Below are positions 9,575 to 17,233 of a stretch of 56,517 nt of DNA, one piece after another. Numbering within the stretch: position 1 is the first letter of the stretch; each line of letters opens with the position of its first letter. Source of the stretch: SICV01 sp038045265 (GTDB lineage Archaea; Nanobdellota; Nanobdellia; Pacearchaeales; GW2011-AR1); the NCBI GenBank assembly GCA_038045265.1, contig JBBSYL010000030.1:1-56517 (forward strand), in the 5' to 3' direction. Both the position numbers and the translations under genes were made by a program. Below the pieces are notes generated by a model that saw only the letters and a list, made by a program, of their open reading frames with translations, was not told where the DNA came from and did no database searches.

Positions 9575-10056
9575 TTTTTTACCTTAAGTTCTACGACTAT
9601 ATCTACTGCAGTAAAAATATAGGCGAAATGCTTTTCATAAAAACTGGGAAATAATTTAACAAACGGCCTCATAAAGAACTTGAAATGAGAGAATGTTATT
9701 TTTACTGATAATGGCTCAAAATAACTTGTTAAATTTGGGTGATAAAAAGTTGCGTAATTGAAGCCCCTTCTATGCTCTATATCCCCCCAAACATTACAAC
9801 TTGAAAAGTGTGGCGTTCTAATAAGTACCCTTGCTTCAGGCTTCAAAATTCTGTGAATTTCCAACAACTTGGACTTTGGATCGTCAAGATGCTCTAAGAT
9901 ATTTCTCAATAGAGCAAAATCAAATTCATTTTTCTTAAATGGATAAGGGGTTTTATTCAAATCCAAAACCTTATCAACTCCTGGAAATTTGATGTAATCT
10001 ACATTGACGTAACCTTTCTTTATATCTCTCCCACATCCCAAATTTAGTTTTTTCAT
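9571..10056 (-). CDS. Class I SAM-dependent methyltransferase (type 11)
   Basis: A 161-residue small methyltransferase with KKLNLGCGRDIKKGYVNVD as the SAM-binding start, LLRNILEHLDDP and a long C-terminal half with an RTPHFSS motif. It is a clear paralogue of the protein at 29414-29929, with the same start, the same EHL motif and the same HFS motif. Both sit beside glycan genes, so a sugar or lipid-carrier substrate is likely but unproven. It overlaps the FkbM gene by 4 nt. Confidence 0.8.
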   Translation of the reverse strand: MKKLNLGCGRDIKKGYVNVDYIKFPGVDKVLDLNKTPYPFKKNEFDFALLRNILEHLDDPKSKLLEIHRILKPEARVLIRTPHFSSCNVWGDIEHRRGFNYATFYHPNLTSYFEPLSVKITFSHFKFFMRPFVKLFPSFYEKHFAYIFTAVDIVVELKVKK

Positions 10057-10088
10057 TTGTTCTGCATCCCAATATTCTATGAGAGTCT

Positions 10089-10111
10089 TATATGCAGGGG
10101 CTTTTTTAAAG
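10089..10111 (-). promoter_or_regulatory. Promoter block similar to 8667-8688
   Basis: On the minus strand CTTTAAAAAA is followed by GCCCCTGCATATAAG, matching the block before the epimerase gene at 8658 with one substitution and one extra A. Here it lies about 45-50 nt before the start at 10056, so this transcript would have a short leader. Confidence 0.4.
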
Positions 10112-10120
10112 TTTTATGTG

Positions 10121-10456
10121 TTAAAACATCTTTGCAATCTCTGCCTTAATCTTTTCAAAAATTTTATCATTAATCGTCCCAATTTTCATTACAATAATAT
10201 TTTTCTCAACTGCAAAAATCTTGTCTGCCCTTGCTCTGCTCGGCTTTAGTAGTTTTCCAGAGGACAAATCTTCTTGATTTAAAATTATTGAATACTGCTC
10301 ATTTTTAATGACTGTTGTTAAAGGTATTGCTATGCAATCTGCAGATTTTCTGTTAAAAATATCATTAGAAACTATAATTGCGGGCCTTACTTTTGAGCTC
10401 TCTAGATTAGAAAATGGATAAGGCAACAAAACTATTTCTTTCTGATTAACTATCAT
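10121..10456 (-). CDS. MazF/PemK-like toxin
   Basis: A 111-residue protein of the PemK/MazF endoribonuclease family. It has the N-terminal EIVLLPYPFSN strand, KVRPAIIVSND with the conserved RP-A/V-V core, ADCIAIPLTTV in place of the usual CPITS-like strand, and the LLKPSRARADKI region. It probably cleaves RNA when not bound by the AbrB-type partner encoded just upstream, with which it overlaps by 4 nt. The catalytic R is kept, so it could be active. Confidence 0.82.
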   Translation of the reverse strand: MIVNQKEIVLLPYPFSNLESSKVRPAIIVSNDIFNRKSADCIAIPLTTVIKNEQYSIILNQEDLSSGKLLKPSRARADKIFAVEKNIIVMKIGTINDKIFEKIKAEIAKMF

Positions 10457-10716
10457 TTTTTATTTTTAAGATAGGAATTCCAGATTTCATCAGATGAATT
10501 ATCCCAAACCTCTTTTAATGATTGTTCATTAAACTTTAGAATATCTTTAAAATCGTCCTGCAATTTTTGTTCCACTTTCTTTGATTTCTCGAGAAGAATT
10601 TTATTATCTATTTCTATCATGACTAGCTCGTCTCCTTGACTAATTCCCAAACTATCTCGAATAGCTTGAGGTATTGCTATTTGCCCTTTCTCTGAAACTT
10701 TTATTGTTTTCATCAT
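10453..10716 (-). CDS. AbrB-like antitoxin
   Basis: An 87-residue antitoxin. Residues 1-45 form a SpoVT/AbrB swapped-hairpin DNA-binding domain (VSEKGQIAIPQAIRDSLGI), and the acidic C-terminal tail rich in Asp, Glu and Trp would wrap the MazF-like toxin. The start at 10716 is set by a GGAGAT ribosome-binding site 6 nt upstream; ATG 10713 is an alternative. A 26-bp palindrome over its promoter is the likely autoregulatory operator. Confidence 0.82.
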   Translation of the reverse strand: MMKTIKVSEKGQIAIPQAIRDSLGISQGDELVMIEIDNKILLEKSKKVEQKLQDDFKDILKFNEQSLKEVWDNSSDEIWNSYLKNKK

Positions 10717-10731
10717 TCTATTATCTCCTTA

Positions 10732-10757
10732 TATAAGTAAGAATTTTCTTACTTATA
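10732..10757. promoter_or_regulatory. 26-bp palindromic operator of the AbrB/MazF module
   Basis: Perfect 12-bp arms TATAAGTAAGAA and TTCTTACTTATA are separated by TT. The palindrome contains a TATA-like sequence and lies directly upstream of the ribosome-binding site, so AbrB binding would block transcription. Confidence 0.65.
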
Positions 10758-10775
10758 AATATTTCGTTTGCGTTT

Positions 10776-11672
10776 CTAATTCCTATAAACTGGCTTTAAC
10801 AGACCAGAGAGCATTCCAAGCAAGCAGATAAATAGATAGGGCGGGTAGCAGAAAATTAGTCTAATATCTTTGTAGAAGATTGCTTTTTTAAGAGTTTGAT
10901 AGATTATTGGAAGAATTGCTATGATAATCATTATCAATGAGAGGGTTCTTGAGAAAAATAGTGAAGCTATGAACAGAGCTATCGCTATGATTGAGAATGA
11001 GAATTTTATTTTGAAAGATTTACCTTTTGGATTATTTACTAAAGAACTACCAATCCATTTTCTTTTTCCATAGATTTCTTTTAATGCACTATCTACGTCA
11101 TGATCGAATATTGCATCATCTATCCTTTCTCTTTTCAACCCTGATGCTATTCTATCATCAGAATATCCTTTTTTAGGGTCAAAGCCAGGAGTTTTGAAGA
11201 ATGTTTCTGCTTTTATTGCTCTGAAAACTCCAGATTCTAATGCATGCTGTCTTATTTTGTATGTATCATTAAACCTGCATCTTGCCCAGACGCTTTTAGG
11301 ATTTGCAACAACCCAAGCACCAATTGCAGTTTCTGATTTATTTTTTATTATAGGATAAATAAGTTTTTCAAGATAATCTTTACGGGGATATTCGTCAGAA
11401 TCTACGAAGACTAAAATTGAACCTTTCGCTTTCTTTGTTGCAAGATTTTTTGCTGCCCCGGGGCCTTGCCGTTTCTGTTGAAGCAAATGAATATTCTTAT
11501 TTTTTCTTTCAAACTCTCTTACTACAGAAACTGTAGAGTCTGTGGAGCCGTCATCAACAACAAATATTTCTATATCTTTTATGGTTTGATTCAATAACGC
11601 ATTGAGACATTTTGATATTTTCTTCTCTTCATTGAATGCAGCTATTATAACTGAAATTAAAGGATTTTTCAT
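10776..11672 (-). CDS. GT2 family glycosyltransferase with C-terminal membrane helices
   Basis: A 298-residue GT-A enzyme with SVIIAAFNEEKKI at the start, FVVDDGSTDST, GPGAAKN and VFVDSDEYP (the metal-binding acidic motif). The last third has two or three hydrophobic helices (about 225-290), so it is membrane-bound with the catalytic domain in the cytoplasm. It would transfer a sugar to a polyprenyl phosphate or glycan; specificity is unknown. It stands alone on the minus strand. Confidence 0.82.
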   Translation of the reverse strand: MKNPLISVIIAAFNEEKKISKCLNALLNQTIKDIEIFVVDDGSTDSTVSVVREFERKNKNIHLLQQKRQGPGAAKNLATKKAKGSILVFVDSDEYPRKDYLEKLIYPIIKNKSETAIGAWVVANPKSVWARCRFNDTYKIRQHALESGVFRAIKAETFFKTPGFDPKKGYSDDRIASGLKRERIDDAIFDHDVDSALKEIYGKRKWIGSSLVNNPKGKSFKIKFSFSIIAIALFIASLFFSRTLSLIMIIIAILPIIYQTLKKAIFYKDIRLIFCYPPYLFICLLGMLSGLLKPVYRN

Positions 11673-11736
11673 AATTGGATTTGATGAAGATGTTTAATAA
11701 ATATTGCGAAGGTTACTTCTGCTTATTACATCAGAA

Positions 11737-11746
11737 TATTTAAATA
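11737..11746 (+). promoter_or_regulatory. TATA box of the CDP-alcohol phosphotransferase gene
   Basis: TATTTAAATA is centred 27 nt before the ATG at 11769, fitting a leaderless transcript. Confidence 0.55.
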
Positions 11747-11768
11747 AGCTAAATCTTAATTATTATTT

Positions 11769-12494
11769 ATGAATCAAAAAGCTATCGCGGTGAAAAACTT
11801 TAAGATTCCTTCACCGAAAGAAATAAAAGAAAAATATCAAAAGCCAAAGGAGAGAGAAGACATTCCTGCATGGTATATTCACAGGCCCGTTTCTAAATAT
11901 CTAACTCATTATCTTCTAAGAATATGGCCGACAATAAATGCAGAGTATATCGCATTCAGCACGATAATCTGGGACATACTAACGGTTTATCTAATTTACA
12001 CCCAGCATTGGATTTGGGCTGCTTTCTTTACTTATTTCCATGTTGTTATAGATTCTATGGATGGGGAAGTTGCCAGAATACAGATGGATGCTGGAATTCA
12101 ATCTAGAAAAAGAGGTATTTTCGGCGGGTTCTGGGATTCTATGATGGGTCTTATCGCATTCCCATTCGTTGTATTTGCTACAGCACATTTTATGGGGCAT
12201 ACGATAGTTGGAGTCTTTTCAATGGCTCTATTTTACATAGTTGTAGCTGCTTCAGCATATACTCATGTTTGGTTCCCAGAAAGAGCCAGCGTAAGCAAGT
12301 CCTTGCAATCAAAGATTAAATCAATAGGCGGAATAAAAATAACTGGGCCGATAAGCTTTGACTCTACATCACAGAAAATGCTTATTGCTTTGGCACTACT
12401 CTTCCAGACCACAATATTCCTTTGGATATTCATGGTTGGGGCTGTTGTAGCAACAATAGCTAGAATGATTTTATATTCAAGAAGATATTATTAA
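11769..12494 (+). CDS. CDP-alcohol phosphatidyltransferase family protein
   Basis: A 241-residue protein with a soluble N-terminal 40 residues and about five or six membrane helices. The signature is partly present: D-x2-DG-x2-AR is seen in DSMDGEVAR near residue 95, and a third Asp in GGFWDSMMG near 122. The family normally has a fourth Asp four residues later; here that place is a glycine. It may be a divergent or altered-activity member involved in phospholipid or inositol-type headgroup synthesis. Promoter and start are clear. Confidence 0.8.
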   Translation: MNQKAIAVKNFKIPSPKEIKEKYQKPKEREDIPAWYIHRPVSKYLTHYLLRIWPTINAEYIAFSTIIWDILTVYLIYTQHWIWAAFFTYFHVVIDSMDGEVARIQMDAGIQSRKRGIFGGFWDSMMGLIAFPFVVFATAHFMGHTIVGVFSMALFYIVVAASAYTHVWFPERASVSKSLQSKIKSIGGIKITGPISFDSTSQKMLIALALLFQTTIFLWIFMVGAVVATIARMILYSRRYY

Positions 12495-12502
12495 AAGAAA
12501 AA

Positions 12503-13459
12503 TTATTTTTGAATTTCTTTTATTGCTTTTAACTCTGATTTAGGATCATCGTACATTTTTAGGATAGTGTTTATTATAGTGTCTAGATTTTCCTCTATTA
12601 GTTTTTCTGAATTGATTATGGTCTTATTTTCTGCCCTATTAAACATATTATAAATAGCATTAACTTCCATTTTAGATTTGCACAAAGGACCGCGTCTTTT
12701 TCTCAAAACTTCATAAGGAGCTTTCATTATGAAAACCATATCTGGTTTTGGGGCTAAAAAGAGAATTAATTCTCTCAAAAAATTATTTTTTCTAAAAGTG
12801 AGATAGATATATCTATCTAAAAGGGTTATTCTGCCCGTAATTTTGTTCCAGTATATCTGAAATAATTTTTTTGATAAATCAAAAATTCTATACAATTTTG
12901 AATCTTTGAATGAAGAGGAAGTATTCCATTCTCTTCCAGCTGGAAAATTTTGAAGGATAGTGTAAGCTGCGCTTGTTGTAGATGTCTTCCCTCCGCCCTC
13001 TGGGGCTTCAAAACAGATTAACCTGCCTTGGAGGATGGGAGTTATAAGGTGTTTTTTTGCTTTTTCTTTATTTTTAGATGAAGAAACATAAAAATTATTT
13101 ATTTTCTTTAATCCTGTAAAATTGTTTGATGAGATTATCTCTACATTTAGGAGGCCTAAATACTTGTCATAAAAGAAATATGAAAGAAAAGGTTTGGAAA
13201 AGGGGTAAAAGTAGAAACCTGCCCCCCTTAATATTTTTGCAACTTTATGAATATCTTCTTTCTTAACATTAATCTCTAGATGTTCTATAAGTCCTGAAGG
13301 ATACGACACTTCTTTCAAATAATTAAGTTCATTTCTGCCTTCTGGCAATTTTATTTTAATATACTCTCTGGCCAATTTTTTCGAGTCTCCGCTGACAAAG
13401 AACTTTATGCCTTCTTTATTTATATCTGAAAAAATATTCGTCAAAATTTCTTCACTCAT
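12503..13459 (-). CDS. Nucleotidyltransferase-like / thymidylate-kinase-like P-loop fusion (copy 1)
   Basis: A 318-residue two-domain protein. Residues 1-140 look like a nucleotidyltransferase-fold domain with weak motifs. Residues 145-318 resemble thymidylate kinase: a P-loop in FEAPEGGGKTSTT near 150, ITLLDRYIYLTFRK (the DRY motif) near 210 and a PDMVFIM strand. It is a paralogue of the protein at 16278-17183. Placement among glycan genes suggests a kinase acting on a sugar or lipid precursor rather than on dTMP; this is inference. Confidence 0.65.
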   Translation of the reverse strand: MSEEILTNIFSDINKEGIKFFVSGDSKKLAREYIKIKLPEGRNELNYLKEVSYPSGLIEHLEINVKKEDIHKVAKILRGAGFYFYPFSKPFLSYFFYDKYLGLLNVEIISSNNFTGLKKINNFYVSSSKNKEKAKKHLITPILQGRLICFEAPEGGGKTSTTSAAYTILQNFPAGREWNTSSSFKDSKLYRIFDLSKKLFQIYWNKITGRITLLDRYIYLTFRKNNFLRELILFLAPKPDMVFIMKAPYEVLRKRRGPLCKSKMEVNAIYNMFNRAENKTIINSEKLIEENLDTIINTILKMYDDPKSELKAIKEIQK

Positions 13460-13527
13460 TTTTTATGCAAGTTAAGTAATTTTATAAAGCTAATGAAAAT
13501 CATGTAAACTTTTTTATTTTCATAAAG

Positions 13528-13535
13528 TATAAAAA
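13528..13535 (+). promoter_or_regulatory. TATA box of the small ORF / Nudix operon
   Basis: TATAAAAA is centred 26 nt before the ATG at 13557. This supports the 51-codon ORF as the first gene of the operon. Confidence 0.55.
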
Positions 13536-13556
13536 CGAGATAAGAATCCTTTAATT

Positions 13557-13712
13557 ATGGGTATAAATTTGGGACAAATAGAAGGCACGATAAGAAGTTT
13601 TATAGAAGCATTAAAGAAAAATCCCCTAACTGAAGAAGAGAAAGAGTATTGCAGAAGGAGAATAAAAGAGCTTGAAAAAATGAAAGAAAATTACAAAAGG
13701 AAGAATAAATAA
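13557..13712 (+). CDS. Small charged 51-residue protein
   Basis: A short ORF read as ATG GGT ATA to TAA at 13710-13712. The product is helical and highly charged, with PLTEEEKEYCRRRIKELEKM at mid-protein. It has a TATA box at the leaderless distance and ends 5 nt before the Nudix gene, so it is likely a real operon member. No family recognised. Confidence 0.6.
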   Translation: MGINLGQIEGTIRSFIEALKKNPLTEEEKEYCRRRIKELEKMKENYKRKNK

Positions 13713-13717
13713 CTAAA

Positions 13718-14368
13718 ATGTCTTTTGATAAAATTTTAAATGAGGTAATAAAGGAAATTGGGCTAGAAAGAAACGGAGATTTAGAAAAACCTTTATATGA
13801 CTTTGTCAGAAGATATGGTCCAATGATTTGTGTTGATGTTGTTCTTATTCCAGAAGGGAAAGAACCAAGAGTTATTCTGGCAAAGCGAGGCAGACAGGCA
13901 GTGGCCCCAGGGGAATGGTGGATTTTTGGGGGGAGAGTTGATAAAAAAGTTAATTATCTTGATTGTGCCAAAGCTAAAGTTCAGAAAGAGTGTGGTTTAG
14001 AAGTTGAAATAAAATTTGAGGATATAATAGGAATCGGTAGCACTTATTTCAAAAAAGGAAATGTTGGTGAAGAAAAATTAAGAGATTATGATGTGGCGAC
14101 TGCGAACTTATGTTTTGGGAAGGTTATTGAACTAAATGATAAAATGAAGGAAAAGTTAAATCCGAGAGACGGATATGATGACGAATGGGAAGTCTTTGAC
14201 AGAATTGATCCTTCTTGGCATCCATATATTATTAATGCTGTTTTCAATATATGGGTAAAAATCTTTGGAAAGGATAAAGTTTTGAAAGATTTAGATAAAA
14301 GAGTTAGAAAAATACTCGAACAAGACAAAAGTTTTATTTCTTTAAGTTATAATTCCCCTCTTCTTTAA
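13718..14368 (+). CDS. Nudix hydrolase, GDP-mannose mannosyl hydrolase-like
   Basis: A 216-residue Nudix-fold protein. The Nudix box is reduced: it starts WWIFGGRVDKK and ends KVQKECGLEV, keeping only one of the usual glutamates. This matches the altered box of GDP-mannose mannosyl hydrolases (GGRV...E-x-G), which fits the sugar-nucleotide setting. The C-terminal 70 residues are an extra region. Its 3' end overlaps the convergent epimerase gene by 27 nt. Confidence 0.72.
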   Translation: MSFDKILNEVIKEIGLERNGDLEKPLYDFVRRYGPMICVDVVLIPEGKEPRVILAKRGRQAVAPGEWWIFGGRVDKKVNYLDCAKAKVQKECGLEVEIKFEDIIGIGSTYFKKGNVGEEKLRDYDVATANLCFGKVIELNDKMKEKLNPRDGYDDEWEVFDRIDPSWHPYIINAVFNIWVKIFGKDKVLKDLDKRVRKILEQDKSFISLSYNSPLL

Positions 14369-15466
14369 TTCATCTGTCATATTATCGACTAAATCTTTTG
14401 CCTCTTTGTCTTCTGCCCATTTAATTAGTTCTTTCATGCCGTCTTCAAAAGTAACTTTGGGAGAGAAACCAAGGTCTTTTTTTATTTTGGTTATATCTGC
14501 AAAACAGTGCCTGATATCTCCTTTTCTGAAATTATTTGTTATTAATGGTTTAATGTCTTTTCCGCAGAGTTTTGCAACTATCTCTGCTATCTTTTTTACA
14601 CTTATTGATACTCCGCTTCCAACATTATACACTTGATAATTAGCTTCATCTTTTTCCATCGCAAGCATATTTGCCTGAACAATGTCATGAACGCTCACAA
14701 AATCTCTTAATTGATTGCCGTCTTCAAAAACCAATGGTTGCTGGTTATTTTTTAGTCTGCTCATGAAAATTGCTGCAACGCCTGTGTAAGGATTAGATAA
14801 GCTCTGTCTTGGACCATGTACATTAAAATACCTGAAGGCAACAACGGGGAGGTTATATGCTTTCCCTACATTCATTACAAGATCTTCCTGAAATTTCTTT
14901 GTTAAGGCATATACACTACTTGCTTCTTGAGTTTTTGTTTCTGGAGTTGGAACTGGCTTTAGGACAGAATTGCATTTTGGACAGTTCAATTCCCAAAGCC
15001 CTTTTTTCATCTTTTCCTCCGTTCTTGGAGAGGGATTGACTATTCCACATTTCTTGCAGGAATACATTCCTTCCCCATATGGGCTCATGCTTGATGCAAT
15101 AATTACTTTTTTTATTCTCTTTTTTATCTGCTCATCATTTACTATTATATCCAGTAAATTTGCTGTGCCCATCGCGTTCGCATTTACATATCTAGAAATT
15201 TCATACATGCTTTGACCTACACCAACTTCAGCTGCTTCATGAAATACAAAGTCTATATCTTTCAAAGCCTTCGCTAGTGCTTGTCTGTCTTGAACATCTC
15301 CTTTAATGAATTCTGCCTTCTTATTCAGATGTTCTGGTATCTTTCCATGATGGACCTGTTGAACAAGGCTATCAAAAATTCTTACTTTGTGCCCTCTTAA
15401 AATAAGCTCATCAACAATAAATGACCCTATAAACCCTGCTCCTCCTGTGACTAGAATGTTTGCCAT
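14342..15466 (-). CDS. SDR sugar-nucleotide epimerase with inserted zinc ribbon
   Basis: A 374-residue extended SDR with VTGGAGFIGSF at residues 5-15, a SSMSPYGEG strand, and YALTK near 188-192 as active site. Between these lies an insert with CKKC near 139 and CPKC near 163, a probable zinc ribbon. Such Cys inserts are known in some rhamnose 4-epimerase-like SDRs, so that activity is a reasonable guess. Later motifs are RYFNVHGPRQ and RDFVSVHDI. It is probably dimeric and cytoplasmic. Confidence 0.82.
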   Translation of the reverse strand: MANILVTGGAGFIGSFIVDELILRGHKVRIFDSLVQQVHHGKIPEHLNKKAEFIKGDVQDRQALAKALKDIDFVFHEAAEVGVGQSMYEISRYVNANAMGTANLLDIIVNDEQIKKRIKKVIIASSMSPYGEGMYSCKKCGIVNPSPRTEEKMKKGLWELNCPKCNSVLKPVPTPETKTQEASSVYALTKKFQEDLVMNVGKAYNLPVVAFRYFNVHGPRQSLSNPYTGVAAIFMSRLKNNQQPLVFEDGNQLRDFVSVHDIVQANMLAMEKDEANYQVYNVGSGVSISVKKIAEIVAKLCGKDIKPLITNNFRKGDIRHCFADITKIKKDLGFSPKVTFEDGMKELIKWAEDKEAKDLVDNMTDELKKRGIIT

Positions 15467-15506
15467 ATTGAGGGATTAAGAAAGATGTTTAAAAGCTTTA
15501 TGATAA

Positions 15507-16229
15507 TTACTTCACTTTCTTTAAATAGCCTCTGGGATTAAAAGTCATATAGAATTTTTCTTTACTTTTGTCTATAAAGAAATCAGCGTTTATCTTTAAA
15601 AAGTCATCAACAGCCTCCATCGGTCCAGGACCATAATTGGGAGAAACTGGATGCCCATTAAGCTGAGTGTCTTCAACTATGAGATAAGATCCTTTTGTGA
15701 CAAGCTTGTTGTACATTTGAAGTTCTTTAAAAACATGATCCCTATTGTGGGCAGAGTCAAGGATGACTATTACTTTATCTCCTTTTTTTATTATACTTTT
15801 AACTTGATTTACTATTTCTTCTGAAGTTGAGGAGCCGACAAGATATTTTATCCTCTTATGCTTTGGCAAGCCGGGAGTTTTCTTTGTGTCAATTGTAACA
15901 ATTTTTCCATTGCCTATAAGGTCGCATATTGTTGCCATGAATAACGCACTACCCCCGAGAGCTGTACCGCATTCAATTATAACATCTGGCCTTTGTTCAT
16001 AGATAATTTCTTGATAGACCCACATATCAAGAGGACATTTTTTCGTAACGGCTCCAAGCCAAAATGTATCTCCCCAGGTTTTGCCAAATCTATGGGAATC
16101 GAAATAAAGCCTATGGAATCTTGAGACAATATTTTTTTCCGCTTCTGGACTTACATATATCCTGCTATAAATAATATCTCTCAATCTAGCTAGCTCGTGC
16201 TTCAGCGAATGCAAGAAACTTCCTGTCAT
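15507..16229 (-). CDS. CmcI/cephalosporin-hydroxylase-family methyltransferase
   Basis: A 240-residue protein of the CmcI (cephalosporin hydroxylase) family, which has a class I methyltransferase fold. Seen: VIIECGTALGGSALFMA (SAM motif) near 85-101, KIVTIDTK, VILDSAHNRDHVFKEL near 155-170 and IVEDTQLNGHP. Members often methylate sugars, for example in rhamnosyl chains. It lies between an epimerase and a kinase-like gene, consistent with glycan modification. Confidence 0.8.
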   Translation of the reverse strand: MTGSFLHSLKHELARLRDIIYSRIYVSPEAEKNIVSRFHRLYFDSHRFGKTWGDTFWLGAVTKKCPLDMWVYQEIIYEQRPDVIIECGTALGGSALFMATICDLIGNGKIVTIDTKKTPGLPKHKRIKYLVGSSTSEEIVNQVKSIIKKGDKVIVILDSAHNRDHVFKELQMYNKLVTKGSYLIVEDTQLNGHPVSPNYGPGPMEAVDDFLKINADFFIDKSKEKFYMTFNPRGYLKKVK

Positions 16230-16277
16230 GTATTCTTTCTCACTTGCTCCATTTATTAATCTTTCCCCCAGTTTTTA

Positions 16278-17183
16278 CTACTTTAAACAGGCTTTAAGAA
16301 ATAGGTTTGCTGTTGTGAAAACGTTCTCTTTTATTGGTTTTTCTGTGTTTATCTTTACCAATTTTACATTCTTAATATTTTCATAGACATTGTACAGCTC
16401 CTTTATCATCTTCTCACTTAGTTCATCCCTTTGGCCTTTCTTTCTTTCTTTTATTTTTTCTGTACTTACTTTCATTAAAAATACAATATCTGGCTTTGGT
16501 GCTATACTCCTTAATATGTTTTTTAGGATTGAATTACTTTTTCTAAATGTAAGGTAAATATACCTATCAGTTATAGTTATTCTCCCCAAGAATACATTTA
16601 GGCAGACCTTAAGCAATGAAGAAAGCCTGGTAACTGCTCTCTTCAGAGTTGATGGTTTTTTATCTTTAAAATGTGTTGCGAAATGTATTCTTTCAACTTT
16701 TAAAGGAAATTTTGACAATGAATTGAACAAGGCATCTGCATTAGTACTCTTCCCAGAACCGTCTGGGCCTTCAAAGACTATTAACTTTCCATTGAGAAAA
16801 TAATAGAGTTTTCTTTTTGTAAAAGTTAAGACCTTTTCAAAAAATGTTTTTCTATTTGGAATTGTTTTTCCATCTAAAGGAATATAAAAATTATTAAATT
16901 TCTTTAATTCTGGCATAGTATCTAGGAGAAGAATGTCTAGTTGTATTAATCCAAGGCTTGAATCGTAAAAATAATAAAATAAATTTGGCTTTGCAAACGA
17001 ATAGAATAGAAAGCCTAAATCTTCTATTATCCTCTTTGCCTTATCAAAATCTGATTTTTTTATTAATAAATCTACATCTCCAGAGTCTAATGTGCTTGGA
17101 AGGTGTTTATACCTGCCCCTAACACAATAGGTAATTTTTACATTGTTTAGTTTTTCAAATAATTTTATTAAAGCGTTGTCCAT
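16278..17183 (-). CDS. Nucleotidyltransferase-like / thymidylate-kinase-like P-loop fusion (copy 2)
   Basis: A 301-residue paralogue of the protein at 12503-13459. The N-terminal 130 residues carry STLDSGDVDLLI, a G/S-x-D-x-D nucleotidyltransferase signature near 30-40. The C-terminal half has the P-loop FEGPDGSGKST near 142, ITITDRYIYLTFRK near 205 and PDIVFLMK. Motifs are better kept than in copy 1. It starts exactly 51 nt from the divergent P-loop gene at 17234 and shares one palindromic TATA box with it. Confidence 0.7.
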   Translation of the reverse strand: MDNALIKLFEKLNNVKITYCVRGRYKHLPSTLDSGDVDLLIKKSDFDKAKRIIEDLGFLFYSFAKPNLFYYFYDSSLGLIQLDILLLDTMPELKKFNNFYIPLDGKTIPNRKTFFEKVLTFTKRKLYYFLNGKLIVFEGPDGSGKSTNADALFNSLSKFPLKVERIHFATHFKDKKPSTLKRAVTRLSSLLKVCLNVFLGRITITDRYIYLTFRKSNSILKNILRSIAPKPDIVFLMKVSTEKIKERKKGQRDELSEKMIKELYNVYENIKNVKLVKINTEKPIKENVFTTANLFLKACLK

Positions 17184-17198
17184 AGGGAGTAGAGTATG

Positions 17199-17218
17199 AT
17201 TAGTTTTATAAAACTAAT
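17199..17218. promoter_or_regulatory. Perfectly symmetric bidirectional TATA box
   Basis: ATTAGTTTTATAAAACTAAT is a perfect 20-bp palindrome with TTTTATAAAA at its core. Its centre (17208.5) is exactly midway between the divergent start codons at 17183 and 17234, about 25 nt from each. One TATA box could therefore serve both leaderless genes. Confidence 0.7.
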
Positions 17219-17233
17219 TAATTATAGATCTAT

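Noticed and set aside
16437..16456. TTTC-rich tract inside the second kinase-fusion gene as a further switch
   Set aside because: It is an imperfect repeat encoding Lys/Arg/Glu and the reading frame is intact.
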